Origin: Apostichopus japonicus
Lineage: Eukaryota; Echinodermata; Holothuroidea; Aspidochirotida; Stichopodidae
Direction of reading: 5' to 3'
Length of the DNA stretch: 64,000 bases
Assembly: GCF_037975245.1 (NCBI RefSeq)
Contig: NC_092565.1
Coordinates: forward strand, 11,216,499 to 11,280,498
The notes beneath the pieces were generated by a model. That model made no database searches. It was not told the DNA's origin and saw nothing but the letters and a program-made list of their open reading frames with translations. Below are positions 17,101-29,118 of the stretch, piece after piece. A program made the position numbers and the translations under genes. The stretch's first letter is position 1. The number at the start of each line of letters is the position of its first letter.

Positions 17101-18430
17101 GACATGGTTTTATTTACAAAGGTCTCTCACAATATTATATATAAATGTGTTTTCCTTGAAAAGTTCGCTATCACCATTACAATTAGTTCGTCAATTTACA
17201 GAATAGTAAAAGCAATTTAGGCTAAAATTTGAAATCGATATACATTTTACTTTAAAATTTAGGTAACTCCAAGTAATTGATAAAATGGTGAGATGAGGTA
17301 AGGCCGGTTATGATCGAGATCGATCTAGTCGTCGGCCTTCATTAACACCAACGCAGCCGTATTGAATTCATAATACTTGACAATAGAAAAAAAGCAATGT
17401 TTGTCCTAAAGTATGCCTGGGCTATGCAATTAGAATTGCCAAACCTAATCAATTGATCTACATGATTATCAAATGTATTGTCGCATTTAAATCTCAGGAA
17501 TTAAGATAGGTATCTTTCATCCAAGCTTGTCATACATAAATACAGCTCTGTCGCTCACTTCGTATATTTATAGTTGTGACTTCTTGCATCTCTGTTGTGA
17601 ATGAACTTCAAATAACAATAACGGGTACCTATCTCACCGCACTGATTTTAGGCCGTACCCTGGGCCGTGAGCCTATTCGAATTCATTTTACCCAGGTACC
17701 TTGGTGAATCGACCTCGGTTGCTCTTATGCGTTTATCAAAATATAATATCACTGCATTTTTTAACACTGTGTATGTCGCTGTTTCGTTAAAACGTAAGTG
17801 CACTACAACCTCTAAACATTTAATTATTTTCAACGTCATATTATAAAGCTATGTAATAGTTCTCCAACTTCTCCCTCACAACACAGTGCACAGTCGAATA
17901 GGAAACGCCTAAAGTTTCCAACGAGGTCAATATAAAACACTCGAAATGAATCGCTCCAACCCATCTCTCGGCTTCAAGTTCAAAAGGCTATTTCTCATTG
18001 CAGTAACAGATCTCTAGGGAAATTAGCATACAACGGCAATCTAATGAATATTTAAACTATTGTTATTTGGGTTTCAGTTAGAATATGGTCTGATATACAT
18101 GTTCCATTGTCCTAACGGGTGTTTATATTATAATGCGTTTCTTAAAAGGTGTAGAATATTTTATAATATATAAAAATATTGCTATGGTACTTGTAAATAA
18201 ATGTTTTATGAACATATCAATACTAAGCTGTAATCAAAAACCGTTTTTGACAATTTTGTGGAATATCTTTCGTTACAGAATAGAAAATCATCCTTAGTAA
18301 CATAGTGAATCATCCCGAAACGTCACAAACAGCTGTAGGAGAGCCGTCACCTCACGTACGTCAGGGTATTTCGAAATCAGCTGTAGTCTTTCTTTGCCTT
18401 TACTGTATAGATGAACATCCCACAAAGAAA
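14171..18430. other. intergenic region between SRSF10 and WBP1L
   Basis: Divergent intergenic DNA. It holds more GC-rich repeat debris (about 14335-14410 and 14820-14930), a dispersed repeat at 15300-15530, and then AT-rich unique-looking sequence. The frame at 16109-16489 (+, 126 codons) has no recognisable domain. The WBP1L promoter should lie within the last kilobase or so; no TATA box or CpG island is evident. Confidence 0.5.
15300..15530 (+). repeat. dispersed repeat with TTTGACC/TGACCTC motifs, older copy
   Basis: CTTTGACCCCTGTTGACCTC near the left, then ACTTTTTGAGGATTCATGTTTTACAAAGG and ATCGCATCGATTCCTTTCGCCTT, in the same order as at 55065-55305 (TTTGACCTCTGGTGACC, ACTTCTTGAGAGATATCGTGTTCACAAG, ATCGCATTGATTCCTTCTGCCTT). 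The two copies are diverged but clearly one family. Its class (SINE-like or other) is not resolved. Confidence 0.6.
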
Positions 18431-18490
18431 ATGACCATCGAACATACACTGCTTTTCCTCGTTTTGGAGGTCTTAATGACAATTGTTGAG
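18431..18490 (+). CDS. WBP1L: WBP1L coding exon 1 (signal peptide), tentative
   Basis: Twenty codons from ATG, MTIEHTLLFLVLEVLMTIVE, ending GTTGAG|GTGAGT in phase 0, which matches exon 2. The hydrophobic content and position suit a signal peptide such as that of the long WBP1L form. An in-frame ATG lies upstream at 18305, but it would put 42 polar residues before the hydrophobic core, so I chose the later start. The 6.7-kb intron that follows means an alternative first exon cannot be excluded. Confidence 0.62.
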
Positions 18491-21400
18491 GTGAGTGTTG
18501 TTTTCAAAATTTGTTTTGGTAAAGTTCTAGTAAAACCTTAAATTTCGAGATTAATTGTATCAAAGAAAAACTAGTAATATATATTAATCAGCAGGCTTCT
18601 CGATGACCGTCCTTTCAATGTTGCAACGTATAACTATTACTTGCACGTTATCGTTTACACGTTGATATACTACAAAGTGCAAGCCTAAGTTAGGAGTACT
18701 AACTAAAGAACATTGCTTGTGCGATTGAGAAACACCAATCCCAGCTAACCACCTAAAAGTGGCTTGTATTGTAGACTTATATAAAATGCTTTCTATGGTG
18801 TTAAACCAGAACTAGTCTAGCCGTAACTTTGACCCCCAGGAGCGGTAGGAATATGCCTAACCTAAGCTCTAACAAGTATTCCTTAGTGATTTAAAATGTC
18901 CAGTTAGGCAATCAAGATAATTTACATGTCCTATTGCACTGCCAAAAATCTATAAAGGCAGATGGGGGTGATTATGTTTGGTGGGGGGGGGGGGGAGGGG
19001 TAGGAAAGGAAGAGCTTGATGACATAGGCCAGCTTAGGACATTTTGGATTACAATTCGATAAAGCGAGGTAACAAACCCATAAGTCGAAGTAAAAACATA
19101 ACTTCTTGATTAAGATAGCCTGGCATGGATTAATTTAGTGCTAACGAAACTATATAGTAAATTTCCTTTGGTTTCTGAAACAATACCGCTGTTGTAAACT
19201 TTGGCAGTGTGTAGATTGTAGATTGACTTCATAGTTCTAGCCTCCATAGCTAACAGATCTCTAATGTTTACCCCAGTCTTTGCCTTGCCAGGATGAAATT
19301 GCATGTTTGGATGAAAGGAAGGGATTCTTGTTTATACTGTATTATTGCCAGACTATGGTGTCTCCAGATTGTGACAAATTTCTCCAATTTAAAATGCAGC
19401 TGTGCACTTTTATTCAAAGCGGGGGTTGCGCCCCTTTTTAGCGTCGCCAAAATATTTCGGAGGGTCGCCTGAGAACAGTTTGTGTAGTAGTTTTGAAGCC
19501 CATTGTATTGCCTAAAATACTATGGGTGCTGATGTAACTGTTAAAAAAGTGCTGCACATTTGCACTTGTATAGCAAGTTGCCCATGCATGCATCAAGACT
19601 GGTGAATTGGATGTACAAGATCTGATTACTGGCTTTAGTTTGATTCAAAAAGTTTGAATGGTTCATACATACTTCTGAAACTCAGGCTACACTTTTTACA
19701 TTAATAACAATGTGAGTACACGTAAGAAGTAGTCACACCCTACAGTTGCTGTTGTCAGATTAGGTCACTTCTCATGAATGTTGGGGAGACGTTTGTCCAA
19801 AGTCCGTGTAGTTCTGATGGTCTATGAAACTATTTGGATAGTGTAGCTTTATCATTGTGTTGTGTTAGTGATTATTCCCCAATATCTTGTCTTATTTATA
19901 GAAAGCCAATTGTTTTTACTGCTTTGGCATCTACATTGAACTGTCCTAGTTGATTACAAGCTTGGTGACTCAAGTGTAAAATAACTTTGATAGCATTGTG
20001 TATAATTTTTTATAAATATGGTTTTTGTGAACATTGTTCAGCTCTAGTTGACCTTGCTGGAGTGTCTCTTTCCATTTTAAGGGTTAAATTCTCTATTCAG
20101 GAAGTGCTTGCAAAGTATGAAGTTTCACTTGTCTGTTCTTGTTGCAGTAAAGTTCTTTTTTGTGGTGCTATGTTAAGTGCTACATCATTGTACCCTATTG
20201 AACTTATGTAATGTATGATTCTTACATTTTTAATTTAACAGGGGTATATAAATTCAAAGGTTTGATTACCTGATTAAATTTATACATAATTAAGCTGCTA
20301 CCTATATCATGGCTTTTGGTCAATAAACCTTAGAATCAAAGATAGTTCCAATATTAGGAGGTAGTGGTTAAGGATACCCCCCCCCACCCCTTTCCATGCA
20401 ATCTTAAGTTTATATTCATTAAATGAAGATCTTTGTGGTGAATAACTTTCCCAAATATCCAGGGTAAAATTTGTTTTGTGTGGGAGATAGTCAATGGAAA
20501 CAGGTGTCTGCCATTATATTTGTAAATATGTGATGTCATAGTGCCAATTATTGAACCTTTAACTAAACCTTAAATGACTTTTTCAATCGGATACTTCCAA
20601 GGTGAAGGTTAAAAAACTTGAAACTGAAAGCATGTGCAAGGTCATGTTAAGAATATCAATAAACAATTTAGATTTTAGATAGCTTGCATAACCCATCTGA
20701 ATTACAGAAAATAACATGTTAAGAAAGCCAGGAAAACATTGAAGCATTATATGATTATGATTTAACATGTAACCTTTATCAAATTTGTGAAGGTAATTAA
20801 GGCACACTCAAATGGTGATACCTTACAGATGGAAGGTTGGAGATTTGCTTCCCTCTTTGGGGAAGTTGATATTACAGAACTTATCTCTTCATCACATGAC
20901 TATATAGTACATTTCCTTTGGTTTCTGAAACATTACCCCTGTTGTAAACTTTGGCAGTGTGTAGATTGTAGACTGACTTCATAGCTTAGATCTACTGTAC
21001 ATATAAATTGCATTTTAGACTAGCATTATATGCTAGCCTCTATAGCTAATAGATCTATGTTTACCCCAGTCTTTGCCAGGTTGCCAGAATGAAATTGCAT
21101 GTTTGGATGAAAGGAAGGGGTTCTTGTTTATACTGTATTATTGCCAGACTATGGTGTCTCCAGATTGTGACAAATTTATCCAATTTAAAATGAAGCTTGA
21201 GCACTTTTATTCAAAGCAGGGGTCTCGACCCTTGTTAGCGTCCCCAACATATTTTGTAGGGTCGCCCGGGAACAGTATGTCAATAATTGTTGAAAAACAA
21301 GTGGAAAAAATCTTGAACCTAAGTTACTTCCAAAGTTGCAAAATAAAACACCATTTTGCCACTAAGCACCCTTAAGGCTTAATCATATAAATTTCATTAA

Positions 21401-24400
21401 GGGAAGGCCCTCCCTTCCTGTTCGCAACTTCCCCGGGTTACGACATCCGCCAGGAAAATAATGGGATCACCAAGCTAGAAAGTTTGAATATCAGCAGCAG
21501 TCGGTCCGTACAGTACCTGGTACAAACAGTACTGTCACTGTCTGCTGGTTTATGGATTAGATGTTTGTAGATTAATCTTGTAGCTTACAGTGTACAGATT
21601 GCCAAGCTCCCATCCCAAAGCTGATAAGGCAGAGAGGCTCTGACAAATGCAGTAATTTACTATCTAAAGAGGGAGTGTTTTTGCTTTCCTTTCAAGCAGC
21701 CCTCTTAAATTGTCACATAAAGCTTGACAGGAAAGTCCAGAGTTCAATCTACAGGACCATAAAAACAATCTGAGGTGTTTGGGAACTCTCTCATAGACTA
21801 TTATTATGTACTGTTTTATCTCAGTGTTTCAAGAAGAGATATGTTGTGGAATTATCAGTGATATTGAGAAGAAAGCAAAGGTTGAAACCAGTTATTAATC
21901 CTTTGTTTGTATGTATCCTGTACAGCTGTTTGAAAAATTGTCTTTCTGGATTGTGAGTAGTCTATATGTATGCTATTGCCATTGTCCATGAGTTTCACAA
22001 ACAGTATTTCAAAACAAGGGTTTCACAAACAATATATATCTACACAGGGAAAATATGACGATTTCAGATTTATATCTCATTTTACTTTGTTGCAACCTTG
22101 ATGGTAAAATCTTTGGAGATATGGGGGAGGGGGAGGGGATGAAGATTGAATTACCCTATTGTGACTCCTTTCATACTTTAACCTGTCTCCTCTCCTAGTC
22201 ATGATTTGTTTTCATTTTTGCCTAAATACACAGCCTAGCCGAGTGGTGGTACCTTTCAGTGCTGCCTTCCTTTTACAGATGCATATAACATCCAGATCAC
22301 TTCCAAATCATTATGCAACCGCTTCCCTCTACGTACTCTTTCCCATAAAAAAAATATCAAAAAATGATTCTCTGTGTAGTTATGATGTATTACATTTTGG
22401 ATAAATTTTTGGATGGATGACAACTAAATCTAATTAGTTAGATGTAAACTTTGTAAGTTTAAAGTGACAAACCCTCAATTTTTTTTACCCATTCCAAGAA
22501 TAGGCAGGTGTGAACTTGATTTGACCCTCCCTCACATCTGGAGTATATTATATATTTAGATGTATAACATAGTACTGGATATCTAACTTTGTATGTTAAC
22601 CAACCAAAGGAGAGAATTTCTCTGGCACAGATGACTTTGAATTGATTTAATTTGGAATCATTTTTGATTATCAAAGTAAAAGTTTCGAACTCTGGTACCT
22701 CTATAAAGGATTTGATTGAAGGAGAAACTTAATTAAAATTTGGTAGGAAAATATTACATGTACATAGGCCATTAGATATGTGAAACAGAAGAAACGTTGG
22801 ACAGGTTCACAGGTAGTCCACACAGTTGAAATAGTAATAATTTGCAGTCAAATTTTAATGAGTGCATTTAGGTTTAAAGCTGTGATGTCCAACTTGCTAT
22901 GTGCTTTGGCCTAGACAGCAAAATCTGGTTTGATATTATATTTATCTTCATTGGTTAATACTTTACAAGCAATATATAGCACATGAATAAAGATCTCCAC
23001 AGTGTTGCAATTGTCATAATCAAATTGTTTTTCAACTGACTGCATTCTGGGTATTAATACAACAACAAAAAATGACAACAAGAAGCAGTCAGTGAATCTT
23101 CAATGTGTCACCAAGCATACATACATACATGGTGATTTTCTCCATGCACCCATTTGGTCACCAGTGAATATACAGCATAACAAAGTTGTTGTTCAGCTAT
23201 TATGTAACATTAGGTCACCATCAATTGAGCTACCCTGGATAAGTATATTGACCTACCAGCATCAATTACCATTGTGCTATTATTAAAATAAAACCAGTTG
23301 GGACATGCAAAGTAGTGAAAACATATTCTTACTCTGTTGCTGACCACTAATGGGAGTGAGTAAGATTGCTTGTTAGTGTTGCTTGTGGGATGTTGGAAGT
23401 TGGTCTCTTCATTAGTTTTAGTTGCTCTCTTAGTATCTCTTCTCAAGGATTCATCTGTTCAAGCTCGTTAGGAGAGGAGGAGGTACATCATTGTGTGCCT
23501 GTGATATGGTAAGCAAAGGAATAAACAGTTCTCCCATAAAGTCTATAACATAGTCACTCTGAGTAATATACCTAAAAAGGCTGACTTAAGGCTGGATGCT
23601 ATGATGTTGTTTCTAGGATGCTAACAAGAGAGCTGCTCTCAGTACCTAGATCAGGGGCATGTTGTCTTCCAGGCTCTTATAGTCATGTGGCAGGAAGTAA
23701 AACAAGGCCATCAGGGAAGTGTTATTAAGTCCATCAAAGAAGAGTTAACATCTCTCAAATTACATTTTGTAGAAAATCCATTCTCGCAATCTGGTCACCT
23801 CAATGTGTCTTACTTATAACAACTGGAAATATTTATTGTCATTTTAAATTGTTAAAAAGTAAAGATTGCAACATGCATAGACTTGACCACATGAGGCAAT
23901 GCAACTGGTGTATTACCATTATTTAGTTGCAAACTAACTAACTGTACAACTTCTATGTCCCTCTTAATTACCAAAGATGTCACAGCAGTCATGGTAATCA
24001 TACATTTGCATGCTATCTTCAAACAGTTAATGCCGATGAGACAAACAACTAAGCTCCCGTTGTCATGAGATGTATCGCACTGAGGCAAAGGGTGTGCAAA
24101 ATCCCTAAATTTAAATAGTATAAATGCGGTTCTAATGTTTCATGACGTAAATCGCAGCGGAGCCCCCCATTGGGCTAGGTATGTCTACAGGTGCCTAGAA
24201 ATATGGTCCCTCTCTGGTATTTGCTCCTAGTTGCCAGATGTTATGAATGGTGTCTGTCTTGAATTTTGTACCACAAATGCATTTATGTCATTTTGCCGAG
24301 TTTACAGCAAATTTTTTTTGTCTTTTGTGTATTTTCTGCAAATTATTGAATATTGTCTTAAACTATCAGTTACTGGAAATTTGTTGTGTATTTAATTGTA

Positions 24401-27400
24401 GCGTAAAATTAATCGGTAATACTACTATACTGATGTTTTGTTTGATCGGTACTGCAAAAACAGTACGGTGATAGCATATTTTACACCCATCTTTCATCTG
24501 TATATTCATAGGTTCTTCCTTAATATACTTCCTCTCGCAGTTAAATTCAAATAAATTGTTAAAATCGTTTCAAAGTTATTTTAACTTTTCTTTGATGCAA
24601 CATTTGACAAAATTGATCTCCACAAATTTGTTACATTCAAAGCTATTTACAGCCCAATTTTTAAGTATTCAAATTTTGATTAGCAGTTTTTAAGGTTCAA
24701 AATTTGGTCTATTTCTCAGATCAGTGTTAATAAAAATAGCTTGAATTAGAGCTCCTGCTTCGAGTACCATCAATTCTGTTAAAATTTACTAAATATAGAA
24801 GCTTAAGTGTTAGGCCCTGTTATTGTATGTGCAGTTGACTCCATTATATAAGGATTTGTTTGGATTGGATAGAGCTGTTTTAGACCACTCCCCCTTCTTG
24901 TTGATCAGACCACAATATTTACTGAAAGGATGTATACAAGATGTCATTCTGAATTGTAATTAGGCGTTTACTCAACGTCACTTGTAGTTTGTTAATTTAT
25001 TTAAGTACCTTATCTATTGTCTTTCCTGTATTAACAAACAATCTATTATGCTGATCTACAATATTATTTGATTTGTTGGATACCCATTGATTAGATTAAT
25101 TGTAATAGTTTAATAAGCTTAACATTTCCTCATATGTGGATTGTTTCAAGAAATATCTGTATTTTTGTTTGTTTTTTCCATAGGGAAGGGAATACTGTAA
25201 AACAGATGACGGAGATGAATATGTGTGTGACGTCGGCCACTGTTGTGGTAATGAGGAATGCTGCACGTACTACTATGAACTCTGGTGTAAGTAAACTTTA
25301 AAATGAGTTTGAATGTTTTTCCCTTGAGTACTGTGCTGTACACGTGGAAAATACAATTGCCCTCCTCCAGTGCAAGTAACATTCGCTGGTATTGGTTATG
25401 AAGTCAGCAGTTTTTATACAGTGCAGTTATTGAAGCTGTGTTGAATTGATGCCGTGAACTTGTAATCATGTCACCAGTCAAACGTAAATAAATTTCTGGT
25501 CCTTAAATACAATTTGGTTGTTACTTGGCTGTAGAACTATAGCTATTTTGAAACAATACCAGTGAAATTCTTTCAGGTTTCAAAGCTTTTGTGTTTGTTT
25601 CAAGTGTTGACATTTTTCACAATGCTTTGTGTAGACTTTGATATGATAAAAAAAAATATGTGGGATCATTAGGCAACTTCCTTGCTTTGCCCCCCCCTCC
25701 CCTACCCAAAATAAGGGGGGGGGAGTGAATGACAACACAACCAACTACAAATAGAAAGCAATACATGAAAGAAAGGTGTCTTTATTTGAAACATTGCAGT
25801 GATAATTAAACCAAAACTTAACTATCTTCCTTGGGCTATATTTTCCAAGCTTAGTGCTCAAACACAACATGATGTTAGATGATAGTGCAGTTTAGGTGCA
25901 CAATATTTTGGGGGTTTTCATGTACAGCTAAAAAAGACCTTTTCAGTGAGACTCCCATTTTCATACATATCAAATGACTATAATGCTGCAAGACTTGCAA
26001 GTCCTATCTCCCTACATTTGTACAGAGCTCAGGACCTTGAAATCTGATCTAAATAGAAAATATATGAAGCCTGGATAAGAATAGTTTTAAATGCTGGGAA
26101 GAAGAAAACACCTCATATGACCTTTGTGTTGATCCCAGGTGCCTGGGGAAGGTAACAAACAAAGAGATCAACCTGCCATATTAGTTACTGATATAAAAAT
26201 TATTTATGACCTCCTCTTTGAATGTTGTTGAGGCTGTTACTGGAATTGATTGTAACCTGAGTGGCATTCTGCACAGGAGTAGGAATCTGGACATATGTGT
26301 TGAGGGAACCCAGTTTGTGTACCAGCACAGTTCACACTTGCAGCTATTGTTTGCTGTTGCCAGGCACAGTTTACCCAGTGGTGGTGGTAACACAATGCAG
26401 TGAGTGTGTGGCCTATTGTTCACTTGTTCCACTGGGGATGATAGATGATTCATCATATCCACCAGTAACCCATCTTTAGGTCATCAGCTGATTGATTGAT
26501 ATGTATTCCTGTGCAATGATGCTAGATCTTGTTGGTATTGTTTCATCAGTGAGTTGTTGGTTGCTTTGGTTCAAAGTTTCGGTTGAATTTGCTTTAAGTT
26601 AATTCAGTTTAAAGAGTGATGGAAATTTCTGTGGTTAACTATGACATTTATTAAATATTCTTAGTACAAAATCTCTTGTTGCAAACAAATCCAGACCTGA
26701 CCTAATTTGAACTACCTGTCCAATAATTAACCACACAAAGTTTCACAAAGTTCTGAAAAGCTCTATCAGGTGCATGAGAAAAATATGTGTCCACTTGTTC
26801 TTACTTTTAGGTGCAAGTTTTCAAATGGTAATAAATAGGGCCCCAAGAGAAGGGTAAGGATAGAGGCGTCCTATTATGGCTTGCTGAAAATGGTGTGATA
26901 AGTTATTGCAAAATATGGAATTAAGATTACCAATATGTATGCGTAATGCAGCATTATGGCTTTTTAGCGAGGGGGAATTTAGTTATTGCACAATTTGAAT
27001 TCAAGTTTTGTCCATTATGTGTGCATCATGCAGTATTATAGCATAACCAAAGATGATGCAGTTATGGATACATGTAAGCTTTCCACTGATATTTCGATGA
27101 CCTTATATAAAAGGTGACTTTGTTCTTGGTTTTTCAAGGCCATTACAGAATAAGCGTGTTGCAATATGTATTCAGGCTTTGCCAATCATGATTAACCATT
27201 CATTTGGACACTCTGAGGGCAAGTTCCTTTTGAAATTGGCAGTGTGAGTTGCTGTTTATATAAAGAAAAAGTCTGTGAAATGTCAAAGCAGTAGTTCTTT
27301 TCATGATTGTGCTGTGGAATGTGGAGGCATAAACAGCCTATTGATACATCCACCCCCATCCCATAGGAAATTCCCTAGATACAAAGAATATTGTGTCAAC

Positions 27401-29118
27401 TTCATAGCTGAAATTATAATTTGTGATTCCTCACTGAAGGCAATGGGAATCTTAATAACGTTTGCTACAAATATTCAATCATTTGATGTTTTTTTTCTAT
27501 TCTAATATTTATTTCATATTTTCTTTTGACTTTTTAGGGTTTTGGCTAGTATGGTTCTTGATTGTGTTTGTAATCGGCTTTTGTGTGTGGCAACGTAAGA
27601 AGCTCCGTCCATGGAGAGAGCACCAGTACAGGAACCGTTCTGGATTGTGCGGGCCTCCAGATCTATACCCAGATATTTTACCTAGTAAGTTTCAAGTCTC
27701 ATGTAACTACTGTTAGGTTTGTATATTTTCTTTTACTGCTTTAATTCTGCAACAATGTGTCATTTATGTGCTTGATGTGTAAGCTTTACGATTCAGCTTT
27801 ACGACGTTAAGTCCTTGTGTGACTTTTAACCATAATAATGTAACTGCCCCTTTCTCCCCCAGTCTATGACATAGCAGGGGGAAACATTTTTCTGGCACTC
27901 GTCACCAGGCCCCTTGGTTGACTGTATGAAAATGAAGTGTTTAATGTTGTTTTAATTTGGATGTAGGTACACTTTCAATCTTAGGTCCAAAAGAGCTTTT
28001 CTATCTCTTTACCCATATTTTGATTCTTTTCATCTTGAATATCGGTAGCTCAGCTGACAGGTGTTTTCTTCAAACGTTCAAAGCACTGATGCTAATTTGC
28101 TGTCCTTTTTTTTTGCAGTTCCTCCAGTGAAGTTGCCGACGTATGCAGAAATAGGGGAGACGGCATCCTTCGACACCCCTCCGCCCCCTTACACATGTGG
28201 ATGCTACATACAAGGAGTCTTGACAACTGGTAGGGTTGGCAGGTAAGAGATTATTTAGATCACTTTCAGCCTTGTGTGTGCGTACATACAACATTGTACT
28301 GTAGGTGTCTTTTCGCCCAGTCAGTATTTCACATTCTTTCGTAAGTTGTAAGATGGAACTGGAGAAGACAAATAATAGATCTATCCCATTTACTTATGTA
28401 TTTTGTCTTTTCTGATTTTCTAATTCGTAGTTTTGACCAGCCACCACCTGATTCTGGTGCTCCACCTTGTTATATGCAGTATGCCCAAATTATTGCACCT
28501 TTGATGCCCAGGCTACAGCCAAACACCAGCACGGGCACTCAGTTTCCAGAAGGGTCACCGACAACTGTTATTACAATCTCAACGGAGCAGTTGCCTCCGG
28601 CAGAAGTTGCAGAAACGCCGGAACCGACAGACTCCTCATCAGAGAGTCCAGATTCGCCATGTCTTTCATGTTCATCTCCGAGTTCTCCCTTGACATCTTG
28701 CCGGAGCTGCAGCTGTTCCTCCGTCGTTCAGAGTTCAAGTCTGGCTCCTGCCCGGCCCGGCCACGCTGTCTCCGCCAGACTGGTGTCGGAACTTTACCTG
28801 AAGCCAACCTGCTTCCAGCAGCAGGGCAGTAAAGAGTGGGGAGGACTAGCAAACCATTTTCATAGTGGAAGTCGACTTCAAGTGCCTTTCAGTGGACCCA
28901 ACTTCAACCCTTGCCCTCGGTGTGTGAGTAGATCTGTGTCTTCCCTAAGGCATTGTGTTTCAAGTTCCGCTATCATGAGAGATGCATCCACCAGCACTTT
29001 GCCTCAAGTCGATCCACCACCGGTGGTTCAGACAGCAATCGAGGACGAAGAGCCACAGAGAAGGAACTCGTATTCCCTACCACGCAATTTTGTGTGCAGT
29101 ACTAAACTTAAAAAATAG
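18431..29118 (+). CDS. WBP1L: WBP1/WBP1L-like WW-domain-binding membrane protein, five exons
   Basis: Exons: 18431-18490, 25184-25286, 27538-27684, 28119-28242, 28431-29118. They join in frame to 1122 nt, 373 aa. Residues 1-20 form a hydrophobic N-terminus that suits a signal peptide. Residues 25-54 are the family's cysteine block: GHCCG at 38-42, ECC at 45-47, then TYYYELWWFWLVW leading into a transmembrane helix at about 54-72 with a basic stop (QRKK). The cytoplasmic tail has PPPPY at 124-128, a class I WW ligand, and a Ser/Cys/Pro-rich region. Family role (known): WBP1/WBP1L (OPAL1) recruits NEDD4-family WW-domain ubiquitin ligases. VOPP1 and CYYR1 are related, but ELWWFWLVW directly after the Cys block points to WBP1/WBP1L. 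The first exon is the least certain part. No AATAAA is seen before about 31476, so the 3' UTR may be long. Confidence 0.88.
19151..19486 (+). repeat. direct duplication in WBP1L intron 1, copy A
   Basis: Matches 20901-21277 over about 330 bp at high identity by eye, including TTTGGCAGTGTGTAGATTG, GAAATTGCATGTTTGGATG and TTGCCAGACTATGGTGTCTC. It ends in a GGGGTTGCGCCCC.TTTTTAGCGTCGCC segment that may be a MITE end. Confidence 0.85.
20901..21277 (+). repeat. direct duplication in WBP1L intron 1, copy B
   Basis: Second copy, about 1.75 kb downstream of copy A. It carries an extra stretch of about 40 bp around 20990-21035 (ATTTTAGACTAGCATTATATGC) absent from copy A. Small frames inside both copies are repeat translations. 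Confidence 0.85.
25184..25286 (+). CDS. WBP1L: WBP1L coding exon 2 (cysteine-rich ectodomain)
   Basis: Acceptor gttttttccatag| at 25183; donor T|GTAAGT at 25287, phase 1. Encodes GREYCKTDD through CDVGHCCGNEECCTYYYELW. The CC.G..CC.YYYELW pattern identifies the family. Confidence 0.92.
27538..27684 (+). CDS. WBP1L: WBP1L coding exon 3 (transmembrane helix)
   Basis: Acceptor gactttttag| at 27537. The split TGG codon is followed by FWLVWFLIVFVIGFCVW and basic residues QRKK. The donor is CCTA|GTAAGT at 27685, phase 1. Confidence 0.92.
28119..28242 (+). CDS. WBP1L: WBP1L coding exon 4 (PY motif)
   Basis: Acceptor tttttttttgcag| at 28118. Encodes PPVKLPTYAEI, then FDTPPPPYTCGCY with the WW-binding PPPY. 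Vertebrate WBP1 and WBP1L have a PP.YE..V then PPPPY arrangement at the same place. Donor GGCAG|GTAAGA at 28243, phase 2. Confidence 0.92.
28431..29118 (+). CDS. WBP1L: WBP1L terminal coding exon (cytoplasmic tail)
   Basis: Acceptor tctaattcgtag| at 28430. Encodes FDQPPPDSGAPPCYM and a Ser/Pro/Cys-rich tail with a dense Cys/Ser patch (PCLSCSS, CRSCSCSS) and an RRNSYSLPRNF motif before the TAG at 29116-29118. The tail is poorly conserved in the family. Confidence 0.88.

Noticed and set aside
28467-28852. Frames overlapping the last WBP1L exon
   Set aside because: Not in frame with the splice-joined WBP1L reading and no domain of their own.
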